DNA of 64,000 nucleotides from Agelaius tricolor (GCA_023055355.1 JALJCS010000015.1:15296501-15360500), one strand, 5' to 3'. Shown: positions 12,491 through 25,529, numbered from the stretch's first letter. Notes: generated by a model from the letters alone, not told the origin. Numbers and translations are program-made.

Positions 12491-15400
12491 CCTCAGCCAG
12501 AGCAGAGAGAGCTGAGGAGACCAAGTGATTCTTGACGGAGGCAGAGCTGCTTTCATACCCCCAGCAGAGCCCACTCGAAGCAGGACATGACCTGCTTCCT
12601 CCACTTATCAAAACTCATCACACATTTCCTAATCTTCCTATAGTTTCCTTAACACCAGTCATGTTGCACGCTGCCTTCCTCCCTCAGCAGGAGTTTGGGC
12701 TGCAGGGCTTGGTGCTGCTGCCAAGACTGCTTTAGCTCAGGACATGGACACACCAGGGTGGGTGGGAAAAGCTGGAGGGGGATGGAGAGTGGAGGAGGAT
12801 AAAGTCAAGGGAGCAGCCTCACATGCTGCCTCAAGCCACTTCATCATTTCTTCTTCATGCAGAAATATTCCTTATTTTGTGTTCCTGCAGTAATTCCCCA
12901 GCAAAGCCCTGTTTGAAAGGTGCCTACATCACTCACTGCTCCTCCTTCCACTGATTTTATACACACTGGGGGGAAACTGAGGCACACTCCTGGGACAGGA
13001 GTGTTTCCTGCTCCCACTGGGTGAACCCACATCTGGAAAGCTCCATGACCTGGGATGCTTTTTGCCTCTTGTCTGGGTTTGTGAACAGTCTGATTTGCCC
13101 CCATCCCATGAAGGCAGAGCTTTCCCTGCACCCAGACTCTCAGCTGCTGTTTGGGGAACATCAGAGACCCAGGCTCACACCCACTCCTTGCGCACACCTG
13201 CCCCGTGTGCCACTGCCCTCCTGCACCTCTGCTGTGCTGCTGGGGCCCCTCCCAACCCCAAAACAACCCCCAGCACAAACCAGAGCGGGGTTATTTCAGA
13301 AAGGAGGCCCACAACAGCTCTCCTGAACCTTTTTGCCAGAAAAGGCCGAGGGAGAAGCCCAGGTGAGAACTTGGCAGCGCTGCAGGAGCAGCGCCCTGAG
13401 CGAGGCGCGGTGCCAGCCTCTCTCCTCTCCCTGGCAGATGCCTCATCCTCCCTGGGCAGGCCGAGCACATTTCCTGCGGGGTCCCCGCTGTCCAGCAGCC
13501 CCCACCCTGCCGGGCTGTTTTCTTCCTGAGTTGAGAAAGTGAACGGCCTCGGGTACCCCGCGGGAGGCACTGCCGGTCACTGACCCCGAGGGAAGCCGAG
13601 CATCTGCAGCTCTCTCCAGGCTCCTCCAGCAGAGCAGCGTGGTGGCCATGGACAGACTGCCTGCTGCCAGCCCGAAGTGCTTTGTAAATGAGCAGCGAAT
13701 TGTTGGAAACACGCCGGACAGAGGCAGCAGGTGCTGGAGCAGCAGAGCTCCCACACGGCCTCATCTCAGCTGCCACAGCATCCCCGCTGCTCCAGCCAGG
13801 AGAACTTATCCCAAGGCAGCTGCACAGAGCCTGGCCGTGTTACAAAAGGAGTGGAATTCAAGAGGATTTAACCATCTAACAGCCCTGTTTTCTGGCCTCT
13901 CAGTTTAAGGGTGTGGGCACAGTGGCCAATGCCTGGCATAAAGGGAACCCTGCAGGCCCCAGGAGGCCACAACCACTCCTTTGCTCAGGGCAGCAATTCA
14001 CACCAGCGTGGAGGAAAGGGAAAACTGGCACTTTGACACAGGGGTATTTGCCACCAGGGTAGATAAAGGCACAAAGCCCAAGACCCCAGCCCCATTGTGC
14101 TGTTCCTGGTGGATCCTGTGCATTCCCAGCCCCAGCTCGGCTGCAGAGTCTGCTGTCAGCAGGCAACAGAGCTCAGAGAAAAGGTGAACAGGGAACTGCT
14201 GGGCATTGACCTCCAGAGGGAACAGGAAGGCTGGAGCCTTTCTGCCTACAATAGCAAAAGCATGTGGAACACAGAGATGCTGTGAGCATCCTTGTCCTGG
14301 AGTAACCAGGCAGAGGCCAGGGCAGCAGGGACACCAGAGCCCACCCCCCTCCCAGTGCAAGGTCAGGCTAGGACAAGTCAGGTCAGATTTAAAAGCCTAA
14401 GGAAAAGTTAATTTTGGCTAGCAGGAGGCAGGGCAGGCTTTAAACCCCAAAGAAAAGTTAAACATCCAAGCTGCAAAGGGGATGCTGGAAGATGTTTTGA
14501 TAAATACTTGCTGTGTAAGGCTTTATCTGAAGGCCGTGCACGCACACATGCACTCACCACCTTGCTGTGCGCTGTCCTGTAACTGGGGTTGTTTTTCCCC
14601 ACAGTGTCCAGGGCAGAGGTACATCACAGTGCCATTAATCTTTGTGCTGCATTGACCAAAACATTTGGTGTAACCCTGCAGATGCTTCCTGAGAGCTTTC
14701 CAGGTACACTGGCTGCACCCGTCAGCAGGACGGGCCCTGCAGCACTGCCAGGATCCAACTGCAGCTCAGCCCTGCCACGGCAGCAGGGCCAGCCCAAAGA
14801 GCACTGCTCCCATCTCACATAGATGTTTATAGAATTGAGACAAATGGCATTCAAATTAGATTTGTTTTATGAACCAGTTAAATCAGTTAAAGCTATGCAA
14901 TGTTTGAATACAGATTTGTGGTGCCAAAAGAAATTGGTATTACCCAAGTTACTCTCAAAATTTTAGAAAGCAGGAGTAACCTGGAATCCACCATCACACA
15001 ATAAAGTGAGGGCTCTCAGTCTCAAGGAGTGTTCATGGGTGATATCCTGACCCCAGGGGAGGATTCCCCCACTGCAACTCCAAATTCTCCCAAAGCCAAC
15101 TCAATTCCTTCTCTTCTGTATCAGTATTATCCATAACAACCTCTAAAAAGAGAAAATAAGCTGGCGCACACAGGTGGTCCTAGGTCAGCCCAGGCTTTTC
15201 ACAGCTGAGGGTGCCCAGGGCAGCTGGGTTGGAGCTGGAAGTGCAGCCAGCTGCATTTCTGTGGCACTGGTAAATCCAGGCTGAAAGGGCAGCAAATACA
15301 ACTTTCAGTGCTACTGTGAGAAATTGGGGAGGTTCTTCTGCAGCTCAGGCCACTGAGCAGACACAAGACATGGAGCCAACAGTTCCCAGGATTTGTCCAA

Positions 15401-17990
15401 CCCTCCCAGGCAGGCAGCTGAACATGAACTCACCACAGGTTTGTGAGGGGCTGTCACACCAGGGCTGGTTCACTCCCATGATATCACTCCATTTGAAATT
15501 CACAGCACATTGAACACTAGCAGGCATTTCAAGAGCTATTCTTGTGCAGCAGAAGGGCAGGAGGGAGGTGGTGAAGATGCAGTTGGCACGTTTGGTAGCA
15601 CTGAGGAGACTCAGTTTTTGTGCACTGCTTTGCAAATGCCACCAGCCCCACAGCTAGAAATGGATCACAGGACAAAGAGCAGAGGGAGGCTGTAACACTC
15701 AGCTGGGAATTGCACAGCTCTGGGGATGCCCTGGCTGCTGAGAACAGGGACAGCAGGCAAGTCAGTGCATAAATGAAACAGCTCTTCAGAGAAAAGGGGA
15801 GCCACACAAACAAACACAGCACCAGCTTAACTGCTCAGCAGCAGCCTCACTCTCATGAGCTTTGTGCTCCCAGAGCTGAGGACAGGACCATATCTGTAGG
15901 GACAAACAGCACTTGAGTGGCTCCCAAGCAGGCAGCCTGTTAGGAGCTTCCACAACGAGAACAAAGGTGTCTGAGAAAACCAGATTGTACATTTTTCTCT
16001 GACTTGTTTCTCCCTGGGGACAGAGAGCTGCTCTCAGCTAGGGGCAGCTGCCAGAGTGTATCAGGGGACACAGAGCAGAGGAACTGGCTTTGTCCTGCTG
16101 CTCACTTTGCCACCCTGTGGATCTTCAGAGGACTTTCACTGCTATAACCAGCCTGGCTCTCTCGGGAGCCCTACACAATGGTGCTGCAGCTCACACGCCA
16201 AGGAGCTAAAGCAGCAGCAGAATCAGAGCTTCAAGTGTGAGCCAAGGCAAAGCCAGCCTCCTAAACCCACAAGCCTCAAGGCCCCTTCTGGTCTCTCAGC
16301 TTCTGTCCCAGCAGAGGGGACAGGCTTGCTCTGGAAGACTCAAGGTTTGTTTGCCTTGTGTCTTATCTGGATTCCCTCATTTTCAGGGCCATGCTCACTG
16401 GCACCCAGGCTCTATGCCCTTCCTTGCCATCCCTCCTCACTGTTTACACTGACAGCTCTCCAAGCTGAGCTGCCTCAGTTCCTTTCATGCCTCAGTTGTC
16501 TCTGCTTGCTCCCAGGGTCTCAGGCAGCCAGAGGCATCCTCTGCTCAGGGCTCAGTGACAGGGTTAGGGCCACCCCAAACCCCCAAGTCCCCACAACACC
16601 AGGCTGGCTGAGTCAGAAGTGCCTGGAACCCTCAGCCAGGCACTGTTCCCTCACAGCCTAGTGCTCCTGCCTGGGTGCACACCCCTGGCAGCTGCCTCTG
16701 CAGGATTACACAGGATTTACTTCCACATTTTTTGTCCTCTGTTGCAGTCACAGCCTCCCTCCACCCCAATGCACTTCACAGAACCATTAAGGAAATCTCC
16801 TCTAAGGTCCAGGACTCTCACTGCATCTCTGTAGTGGCATTAGCTACACTTCATTAGTTTCTCAACTAGGTTTAAACCCAGCTGGCCTGCTCCTGGGAAC
16901 AGCAAAAGCTGCAAGACAACAGATGTTTTGCTGTCTCAAATTTTCAGACTAGAGATTTCACAAGTAATCCAGCATTATGTGCTCATTGTCTTAACCATAT
17001 CAAACCAGGTTATTTCTGGCTGCCAGGAACTCCTCTCTCCTGCTCAAACTGAGCACAGGCACAGCTCAGTTAATTTAGGCACTGAGTGATGATTTGCTAC
17101 ATCCTGAGAGAAAAACCCACAAGCCACAAAGCACCCTTGATGTGGAGCACACCCAGTGCAGCAGCTCAGGTGAGAGCTGCAGCTGTATCAAGGGTGGGGA
17201 ATGGCTGTCACCCACCTGTGCCTACCACAGGGACAGGGACACAGACTGTGATGGTGAAAAAGCCTGGGGATGCCTCTTTTTGGGGGAGAGCAATTCCCAG
17301 AGCAGCACCAGACCATTATCCAGGCAAGAAAGGGTGGGCATCTCCTCCAGGAACATTCTCAAAGGCTTATGCAGGATATATCTGGGGCAAAAAAACCTGA
17401 CCTCCTCTCAAATGATTTCATTTTAAATTATTTTACCACTGTCCTACCCATCCCTCCAAGTCTACACCAAACTGAAGATATGGCAGAAAAACAAGCCTGG
17501 AAAAGAATTTGTTCAAATCAAAACCAGCACAAGGATTAAGTGGATTCCACAGGTAACACCAACAAACCATGTCCAGCATCAGTCTGATCTGCCACGGCAA
17601 GATCAAGCATGACCTGCTACAACTGCTGGTCCCAAGTGGTGTGTGCTGGCCCTGCCAATGCTCCTCACATTGTCCTGCCAGGTGCAGGCAGCAGAGGAAA
17701 AGAGTGACAAGTTCCAGAGTGGCAGCTGCTCCTAGAGAGCACATTCCAAGCCAAGCTAAACCCTGAGCCAAGACTGTGCAGCAACTCCACCACAAGTCTC
17801 AGGCAGGGTTCAAGGAACCCATCTTCCCAAATACCTACAGAATTCCCCATTTCAAGATGTCCATGGCCTTTTTGTTACCAGCTTTCCACAAGCAAACAAC
17901 CTCCAAACCATTCAAGGCACTTTACCTGCTGAAGAACACAGCTGGGCAAGGAACTGAGTTAAGCACCTTTTCCCCTCATATCCCAACACC
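12491..17990. other. CETP-HERPUD1 intergenic region
   Basis: About 5.5 kb containing the CETP 5' flank and the region beyond the HERPUD1 3' end. No exon with recognisable protein homology and no large repeat. There is no CpG island at the CETP start, as expected for a tissue-restricted gene. The short open frames scattered here look random. Confidence 0.6.
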
Positions 17991-18079
17991 CTCATCAAGA
18001 CTTTTCAATAAAAAATAAGCAAGAACACACCCTGTGCTTTAGAGGCTATATACAAATGTGGATATAAATGCCTGCAAAT

Positions 18080-18085
18080 TTTATT
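18080..18085 (-). terminator. HERPUD1: Candidate distal HERPUD1 poly(A) signal (AATAAA)
   Basis: TTTATT on plus is AATAAA in the gene direction, giving a 3' UTR of about 0.85 kb. A second AATAAA sits at 18809-18804, only 120 bases after the stop, and could give a short isoform. The sequence between is AT-rich and UTR-like. Which signal is used cannot be told from sequence. Confidence 0.45.
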
Positions 18086-18924
18086 GCAATAGCCCTTAAC
18101 TATATCAGAAATTAAAGGGAACACAATGAAATAATACAAGAGGAGTTGCACTGGAGTGAGAATGCAAAGTTGAATACAGGAATTAAACTGATTTAACTTT
18201 GCATCCAAAAGCAGTGAAAAAGTTTACATTTTGCGTAAGTTTTTGCTAAATGTATTTATACCTGAACACACACACTCTTCCCTCCCCATGATCTGGCAGC
18301 AGGGCAGAGGGGAAGGAGGAATTAAATCTTGAATTTAAATTATCTGAATTCAGCAACATGAAATTTAGTCTGCAACTCCACTGAGGTAATTGCTCATCCA
18401 CATCACCATCTTACAGTCCTCCACTTTGTCCACCAAGGAGATTGCACAATACATTCTTCATAGGAAATATTTACAAAGAAAATTTAAAATATTGAAGCAA
18501 TTTAACAATAGATCTTTCCTAAAAATCTGCTAATGCATATCTAGCAATTTTTGTTTGAGATCCTACACTCAGTGTAATTAAAACAGCATTTGAAACATTC
18601 CAACAGGAATCACATTGCACAGAAGAAGCAATTTGCTTCCCTAACATTTTTGCACACCTGCTCAGAGCCTGTGCCTTTAGTGCACAAGTCCACAATGCCA
18701 AGCCTCTACATAGGTACCTAATAAATGCTATGGAACAAAGTTCTTTGGAATGAGGACAAGCATCCCAGTCCCTGGGCTGTAATGATGTAAGGCTTCTTGC
18801 AGCTTTATTTGCTCGCTCAGTGAAAGCCAGGGGAAGTGCCATCCCTTTCCATGCCTGCTCTGGAGTTGGTGTCTGCTTCTCTCAGGTGTCCACTGCAGTT
18901 TCAGACAAGCAGATTGGTGATGAA

Positions 18925-21900
18925 TCAGTTACGGGTCAGTCCAGGCCCTTCTGGAAGGAGGGAGGCAAAGAAAGTCTTGAAGAAAACCCACACGGTGCTC
19001 ACGAGTGAAGGGCTGGCCTGCTGCAGCTCTTGGAAAGCCTGTCCCTCATCAGGAGGTGCCTCAGACTCATTGGTTCTGCCTCCATTCTCCCCCTGTCAAA
19101 AGAAAAGGTATTTGGTAAAGAAGAATTTCAGAAACATATTAGAAAAATCTGGCTTCAAACTGTGGTTTTGTTGCCAAAATGTCACTTGAATATTAAAATT
19201 GAATATAAAATTTTTCAAGTAGCTCCAGATACAAAGTCAAAAGCCCAAGCTGCACATGGACACTACTGGTTAACTCTCACTGGTGTCCAGAAACACTGTC
19301 CAGGACAGCCATCAAGCACCAGATGAGGTGAATTGTGTATTTACAGCTAATTAACTTTCATCAACATCAGAACTGTCAGCTTGAAATGAAAGACTTAAAC
19401 TGCTTATAGACACAAATCCTACAGAGGTGTAGCCTGACCCTGCCCTCAGTTACAGCCTGTACCAGACCACTTCCCACTACAAAGGGCAGAACCAGCTAAA
19501 AGATAACCTTCACCCTGAAATATTTTGATGAACTAAGGAATTTACTACACCAATGGAAGACTCAGGTGACAATTCTTCTCCCATATTGTTGTACAGATGC
19601 TTCAAGAAAAGATTTTTTTTCTACTACACAATTATTAAACCAAAAGCAAAAGCTTCCCAGGGTTTCATGGTTTAAAAATATAGCAAGACAATACCTGAAA
19701 ATTATTGTTCTGGTCCTGGTTTAGAGCAGCTTGAGGAGGAACATTGCCTGGGAAGGGCTGAACTGGTCTTCGCCTAAATGGGAACCGTCCAGCATGGTGC
19801 CTGGGGAAGGCAAAAATTAATTAATTAATTAATGCTGTTTCAACATTACTCATCCTCTTACACAACAGCTACACATCTGACTGCTCAGAGCTGCTGGCAA
19901 CCATCAACAGTAAAATTTAAGGACTTTCAGTGGAACAATTACGTTTCAACTCTCCAAGTCTACACAGATGTTGGAAAAGCTGCTCCATTTTAACTCCTAG
20001 ATCTACAATTCAGACACCTACATCACTTGTTCCACAGGTGATCAAAGAATTGAAGAGGACAGATTATTTTTCCCAGATAAGACATCCCAAGCATAGCAGC
20101 TGAGGGTCCATTATCTGTGTTTTTATCCTAATTATATTCCCCCACACAGAGAGGTTCAAAGGCATTTCAGGACACTCCACTCAGTTCAGCTTGGTCTGTT
20201 CTCCAGAGGGGCAACACAGCAGAACTGCATGGATGCATGACTGAACAGCAAGTGTGAGACCCCTTCCCAGACTTCAACCACTAATTCCCCAACAATAAAC
20301 TGTAATTTCCCACACTGAACCTAGAGGTTTGTCTGCTCCATGCTGCTGAGTCGCTGAAGCTTTACAACAGGGCTACTTTGGTTTCAAGCAGTTTTCTGAA
20401 ATAGAAAGACAGCCACACCAGAAACTGCAAAACCCCAGCAAGATCAGCCACATTCTTAATTTAATCCAGATGTAGGCTTGATTATCATTTTTCTAAATAC
20501 TGAGTTATACCAGGATACAGAGGAGCAGTTTGCCCTTTCCAGGTCCAAGAGTCCTATGAAGCTCAACCACCAGGAAGCTCCCTGAGCACAGAACTCAGTA
20601 CTTCAGTGAAACCCTTCTGAACAGCAAATATTAACACATCCACTTACAGATACATCAGAACAGTGCCACCCATGACGAGGAGGAGTCTGCTGATGCTGGA
20701 GTAGAAATAGACCATGTTGACAAAAACATATAACAGTGTTGCTGAGTAGAGCCAGTCCAACCAGTCTCGATTGCCACCCTCCTCATCTTCCTCCATGAGG
20801 GGCCCCCCTTGGGCATTCATCCTCAAGTTCTGGTCAGCCACTGCATTAACCTGAGCAGCAACATTCTGGTTTCCAGGCTGGTTTTGGGCAGGAAATGGGT
20901 CTGGGAGAGGAGCTGGAGGTGTCACTGGTATCTCCTGAGAATGCCGTGCATGGGAGGGGTCAGCAGATGCAACAGTGGAAGCCAAGCTGGAAGCAGAGAA
21001 CAAAGTACAGAATGAGGCTCAGTCAAATCCTCTCACTCCACACAGGGCCTGTGTGTGAAAGTCTGTCCATCTTTAGCAATACAGTCAGCTCACATGCAAG
21101 TACAAAGCATTAAGTTTAGAGGCTAGAGAAGCATTATAAACAAGTTTTAGTTCTACCTAAAACAATTGTACAGTGACTTCAACAAATCAAACCAGGCACC
21201 CTCCCCTTTATCAACAGTAATGTCAATACTTCACAAAAACAATTTAGAGCAATCTGCAGGTAGTCTAAAAAGCTTCTGCAAGTCTCAGCTTGACCTATCA
21301 CTGGTGTCCAGTCAATGCACTTTGAGGAGTCAAAAAAAAGAACAAAGGCTGCTCAGCAGGATCAGATTTACTCCAGAGCCACCTGCCCTCCTGGTGAACA
21401 GTCAGACAATGGGCAAGATTCAGAACCACTGGCCTGAACAGCAGCAGAGCAGCACAGTTGGGGTACACTCCCACAACATTCAGCACAAGTTATGATTAAA
21501 AAGTCTCCAAGCACCATCAAAAGAGGAAGAATTTGCTAGGAGCTCTCAAATTTCTTGTATTACAGTTTCTACTTCCCACTGGCAGCTTGAATAGAGCACT
21601 TACTATTGCATGTAGTACTGTCTTGCATAAATCTGCTGGAACCAGGACATCTGAAGCATGCTGTAGGTTGTGTAAGCAGAGAAGCCAGGGGCCACACTCT
21701 GGAAGGGATGCTGAGCTGGTTCCAGCCTTGGTCAAAATTTGAACACATTCATTAACAAACATTGGACTAACAGCAAGAGCAATTTATTACAGAACAATGT
21801 AAATAGTTTCTGCCATTTTGTGCATCCAAATACAAAATTAATTCTTCCTTCTAGACACCTCTTCACCCACATGAACAAAGGAATGACTTTTCTTCCTAAT

Positions 21901-24900
21901 TAACAGAGCAGTGCATTTTCTTTTAGATGCAACATCCTTGGAAGTGTTCAAGGCCAGGTTGGACAGAGCAACCTGACCCAGTGGAAGGTGTCCCCCATGG
22001 CAGAGGGTTGGATTAGATGGCCTTTAAAGGTTCCTTCCAATCCAAATTATTGTATGTCTACTAAAGCTTTTATATAAAGCCTCACCACATGTGGCCCATG
22101 TTCTATGGACTTATGGCAGTACATGTGGAATAAGGAGCTGGCATCCAACACAAACACACCATCTTGAAAATGTACATAAAATTATATTTACCCATTACTG
22201 GCTTCTGCTGATGACTGGACACCTGAAGAGCTCCTCGACCTTGCACCACTTGAGGAAGACACATTTGATTCCTGCCTGGCTTCTGGTGGTAACTTGGGCT
22301 GATCAGCTTTAACCTACAGACAGCAGGGCAGCCAGTGAGGTTTACTCAGGACACCACACACACTTTGTGCAAAAAGGCTGCACCCCACAAAGCATGCCCT
22401 TGTTTTAACAACTGCTCCTGCACAGCACCTCTCAGTGCTGCCCCTGCCCACAAGCACCTCTATCACAATTCTAAACCTCCTGGAACCAAATTACCGGGAT
22501 GCAAAACTGATTTTACACTACTCTTCCCTTTTACAATATCCATACTGTATTTGTTACTTATACACACATTGTATCCCGTTGTGTCCATCTGGCTATAAAA
22601 ATATAAAATACAAAAGACACTTTGGCTTTTTCCTGTGGTAAATTTGTACTTGCACAAACTGCTGTACACAGTTCAAGAGCTGTCCTGTGGTGGTACATCT
22701 GTCTAACACCCAGCCAAAGCTGGCTGACATCTAGCAGCCAGCAGGCATGGGTAGGGTTAGCTCACAGTGCCTTTACTGGGCAACAGGAACACACCTCTAG
22801 AAACCTTTGCCCAGCCACTTTAAAGAAAGAAAGGCTTTTGGTCATTTGTACTTGAGGGCAGCCCATACTGAGCTCAAGCACTAAGGCTGAGCCTGCAGAG
22901 AGGAAGCCAGAGATGAGTCATTAATGGGAGCAGTTGAAGTGTCTGCAGTTCTCAGCCTTCTTCCCTCCCCACACACATCACAACCACTTCCCTCTACTTC
23001 TGACTGCAAGCTCAGTTTGTCCAAGTGTGCCTGGGACACAGCAAGTCATAATCTATTTAATAAAACTGAATCTATCAGAAGGCATTTCTCCCCTGAGCAG
23101 CACATCACAACTAGATCTTTCTTAGCAGATACCATGAGAAACTTTACTGATGAACTGCAGAGGCAATTTTTTTACTCAGCTTAATCCACATACATTCTCA
23201 CATTCCCAAACAAATTATCACAAACTCCTGTTGCACTAATAGGGAAAAGGGAACTGCAGTAAAAGGGAACTTTAAAATGGTCATCCAACACTTCTTGTTT
23301 TCAGTTACAAGCCCAAGATTCAGAGTTAACTTAAGCTGAATTACCTCTGATTTGGTTCCTTGCATATTTGCAGGAGTCTTGAAGTTGTATACCAAATGAA
23401 GAGCATGCAGCTCCCCATGCTGAAATAGAAGAGAAGATCCATTAAAAAAAAAATCCCTTCTCTGGATATATTTCAGCACATCATAAAAGATACTTTTTTA
23501 TACCTTTGGTAACAATTCTCCCAGACAGTGGTGATCAAGCAGCAGCTTCCCAGAATAAATCAGCTTTTGGTCCTCTTCAGGCTTTGAAGAAAGAAAACAG
23601 GGAATAGGATTACTTGCTCTGCCAAGCATTAACCAACACAGATTACAGCTGGTGGAGAAAGGCACAGAGCTTGGAGCATCCCACATACCAAGGTGCACCT
23701 CCAAATTCAGCTGAAGTTATGAGCACAACTGAATGCCCAAGTGGGATATAATCAAGGTGCAAACCTGCATAAGAATCCAAAGTCCCTTGGGCAAAGAATT
23801 TGGTTATGTGTAATATCTTTTACAATCCCAACAAAAACATTTGTATTTCTTAAAAACAGAAGTTTGTAGTTCCGTCTAATCTGATCAGCACCAGAGGTGG
23901 TGTCAAGGGAATCTGTTACACCCCATCGAATGAGACCCAGCCGCTCTTCATCAGGAGCTGGTGGAACACATTGAGCCTGCTCCTGGCAAATCACCACTGC
24001 CAGGAAAGCATGGCACAGCACGGGAATCAGGCCTTGTACCAAGCAACAGGACAAGGGGAAACAGCATTAAGTTTGCAAGGCAGACTCCAGCTGGACATTA
24101 ATTTCTTCACTGAAGGAATAGCTAAATATTGAAATGGGCTACCCTGGGAAATGGAGTCACTATCCCTGGAACTCTTGAAAAAAAATGAGTATAGACATGC
24201 CATATATCTAGATATAGCCACGCTATATCTAAGTGTGGCTTAGATATAGTGGCATTTAGTCAAGGTTGAACTTGGAGGTCTCGCCCAAGTTTATCGGCCC
24301 TGTGAAGGCCACAGACCGTCCCGTGGGAGCAGCGGGACTGGGAGAGCAGCTGCTGCAGCAGCGCTCCCGCCTCGGCTCCCGTGTCCTGGGGCTCGGGGGC
24401 AGGCACACACCGACATCCCAGCCCCACACAGCGTGGCTGTCCCGGGGCTCGGGGGCAGGCACACACCGACATCCCAGCCCCTCACAGGGCGGCTGTCCCG
24501 GGGCTCGGGGGGGCAGGCACACACCGACATCCCAGCCCCTCACAGCGTGGCTGTCCCGGGGCTCGGGGGCAGGCACATACCGGCATCCCAGCCCCTCACA
24601 GCGTGGCTGTCCCGGGGCTCGGGGGCAGGCACACACCGACATCCCAGCCCCTCACAGCGCCGCGCCCCCCGTGCCCCGGGAAAGGCCCTGCCCGCCCGGC
24701 TGGGTGCGGTGCCCGGGCGCGGCTGCGGTGCCGCGGGCTCTGCCGTCCCCGGACACCTGCGGGCCGCGCCGTGCCGGGAGGCCGGTTAATCATTAACCGC
24801 GGCCGGCCACAAACCAATCCCGAAATAGCCCAAGCGCGCCCCAAGCGCGGCTGACGCAACCGGGACCAGGACATCCCGGAGGGGGGCAGGTACCGGTCCC

Positions 24901-25172
24901 GGAGCCCCGCGAGAGCCCCGCGGCAGCTGCCACCGCTGCCCCGCGGGGAGCATCCAGCCAGCCAGCCCGCACCACCCACCCAGCCGGGCTGCGCGCAGGG
25001 ACCCCGGCGAGGCTGCGGCAAGAGCGGACTACGCACTCACCGGCGCGTCGGGCAGAAGGCGGCGCAGCTCGGTCTTGAGGCGGCGCACGGTCCAGGCAGG
25101 CTGGGCGCTGAGGCGGAGATCGCGGTGCCGCTGCGCGGGGCTCCGGACCAGCAGCGACAGCGGCTCCTCCAT
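18925..25172 (-). CDS. HERPUD1: HERPUD1 (Herp), ER-stress-induced ubiquitin-like membrane protein, 8 coding exons
   Basis: ER membrane protein that scaffolds the HRD1 ERAD complex; ubiquitin-like N-terminus and membrane hairpin with both ends cytosolic. Exons (high to low): 25041-25172, 23504-23581, 23345-23419, 22192-22313, 21604-21726, 20648-20986, 19695-19800, 18925-19092. Phases close to 380 aa (human 391). Residues 1-95 form the ubiquitin-like domain (QRHRDLRLS, LIYSGKLLLDHHCL). Further on are GFSAYTTYSMLQMSWFQQIY and NLRMNAQGGP, then a hydrophobic stretch at about 253-289 after DWLDW. The C-terminus carries FKTFFASLLPEGP. Start: the ATG at 25172 lies 48 bases downstream of a TATA box, and no better one lies between. 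The exon 2 donor is GTATAA, weak but phase-consistent. Introns hold two CR1 tails and a 56 bp minisatellite. Confidence 0.97.
21930..22062 (+). mobile_element. CR1 LINE 3' tail in HERPUD1 intron 4
   Basis: CTTGGAAGTGTTCAAGGCCA, GGTTGGAC, then GGATTAGATGGCCTTTAAAG and TTCCTTCCAATCCAAATTAT follow the conserved CR1 terminal region, ending in a remnant of the ATTCTATG tail. Oriented plus, antisense to HERPUD1. Confidence 0.9.
24080..24285 (+). mobile_element. CR1 LINE 3' fragment in HERPUD1 intron 1
   Basis: GGACATTAATTTCTTCACTG, GGGCTACCCTGGGAAATGGAG and TCACTATCCCTGGAACTCTT match the CR1 region just before the tail, with AGGTTGAACTTGGAGGTC near the end. It contains an extra AT-rich stretch (about 24200-24250) with CTAGATATAG/CTATATCTAA inverted motifs, which looks like a local expansion. 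Confidence 0.85.
24391..24662. repeat. HERPUD1: Minisatellite, 56 bp unit, five copies, HERPUD1 intron 1
   Basis: Five near-identical units beginning GCTCGGGGGCAGGCACAC start at 24391, 24447, 24503, 24561 and 24617. The spacing is 56, 56, 58 and 56; the third unit has two extra G. Divergence between copies is very low, implying recent expansion. Open frames through the array are artefacts because 56 is not a multiple of three and all frames lack stops. Confidence 0.93.
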
Positions 25173-25219
25173 GGCGGGCGCGAGGCGGACGGGGATTGCA
25201 AAACCTCCCCGGCCAGAGC

Positions 25220-25225
25220 TTTATA
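25220..25225 (-). promoter_or_regulatory. HERPUD1: HERPUD1 TATA box
   Basis: The minus strand reads CCCTATAAAGCTC. TATAAA ends 48 bases above the ATG at 25172, which predicts transcription starting near 25190-25195 and a very short 5' UTR. Confidence 0.7.
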
Positions 25226-25250
25226 GGGGTCCGCCCCGCCGCAGGGCCGC

Positions 25251-25269
25251 GGTGGCTGCGGCTGATTGG
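25251..25269 (-). promoter_or_regulatory. HERPUD1: ERSE-like element CCAAT-N9-CCACC
   Basis: The minus strand reads CCAAT, nine bases, then CCACC. The canonical ER stress response element is CCAAT-N9-CCACG, so the last base of the ATF6/XBP1 half-site differs while the NF-Y half-site and spacing are exact. It lies 26 bases above the TATA box. Confidence 0.5.
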
Positions 25270-25299
25270 CCGCGGTGGGGGCGGGGGCGGGGGCTGCCA

Positions 25300-25310
25300 C
25301 GTGGGCCAAT
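25300..25310 (-). promoter_or_regulatory. HERPUD1: ERSE-II (ATTGG-N-CCACG) of HERPUD1
   Basis: The minus strand reads ATTGGCCCACGTGG, an exact ATTGGNCCACG match. ERSE-II was first defined in the human HERPUD1 promoter, where NF-Y with ATF6/XBP1 drives unfolded-protein-response induction. The element is in sense orientation, about 75 bases above the TATA box. Confidence 0.8.
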
Positions 25311-25374
25311 GGGACGGAGCCTCGCGCGCAGCGCCGTGAAGAAACGGAGGCGCTGATTGGGTAGTGCCGGGTGA

Positions 25375-25389
25375 GGGGGGGGGGGGGGG
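25375..25389 (+). repeat. Poly-G run (15 G)
   Basis: Fifteen consecutive G, upstream of the HERPUD1 promoter. It is followed by a TCCC/CCTCC polypyrimidine tract at 25466-25526. Such runs are prone to sequencing length error. Confidence 0.9.
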
Positions 25390-25529
25390 TTATGCGGTCA
25401 CCACGACGACCGTGACCCGCCCCTCCCCAGCCCTGAAGGGTGGAGGCCATGGCCGGGCTGGTGCTGGTCCCCTCCGTCCCTCTTTCCCTCCCTCCCTCCG
25501 TCCTTCCCTCAGTCCCTCCCTCCAACACC

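Noticed and set aside
24256..24854. Repetitive 120-180 aa frames
   Set aside because: The 56 bp minisatellite of HERPUD1 intron 1.
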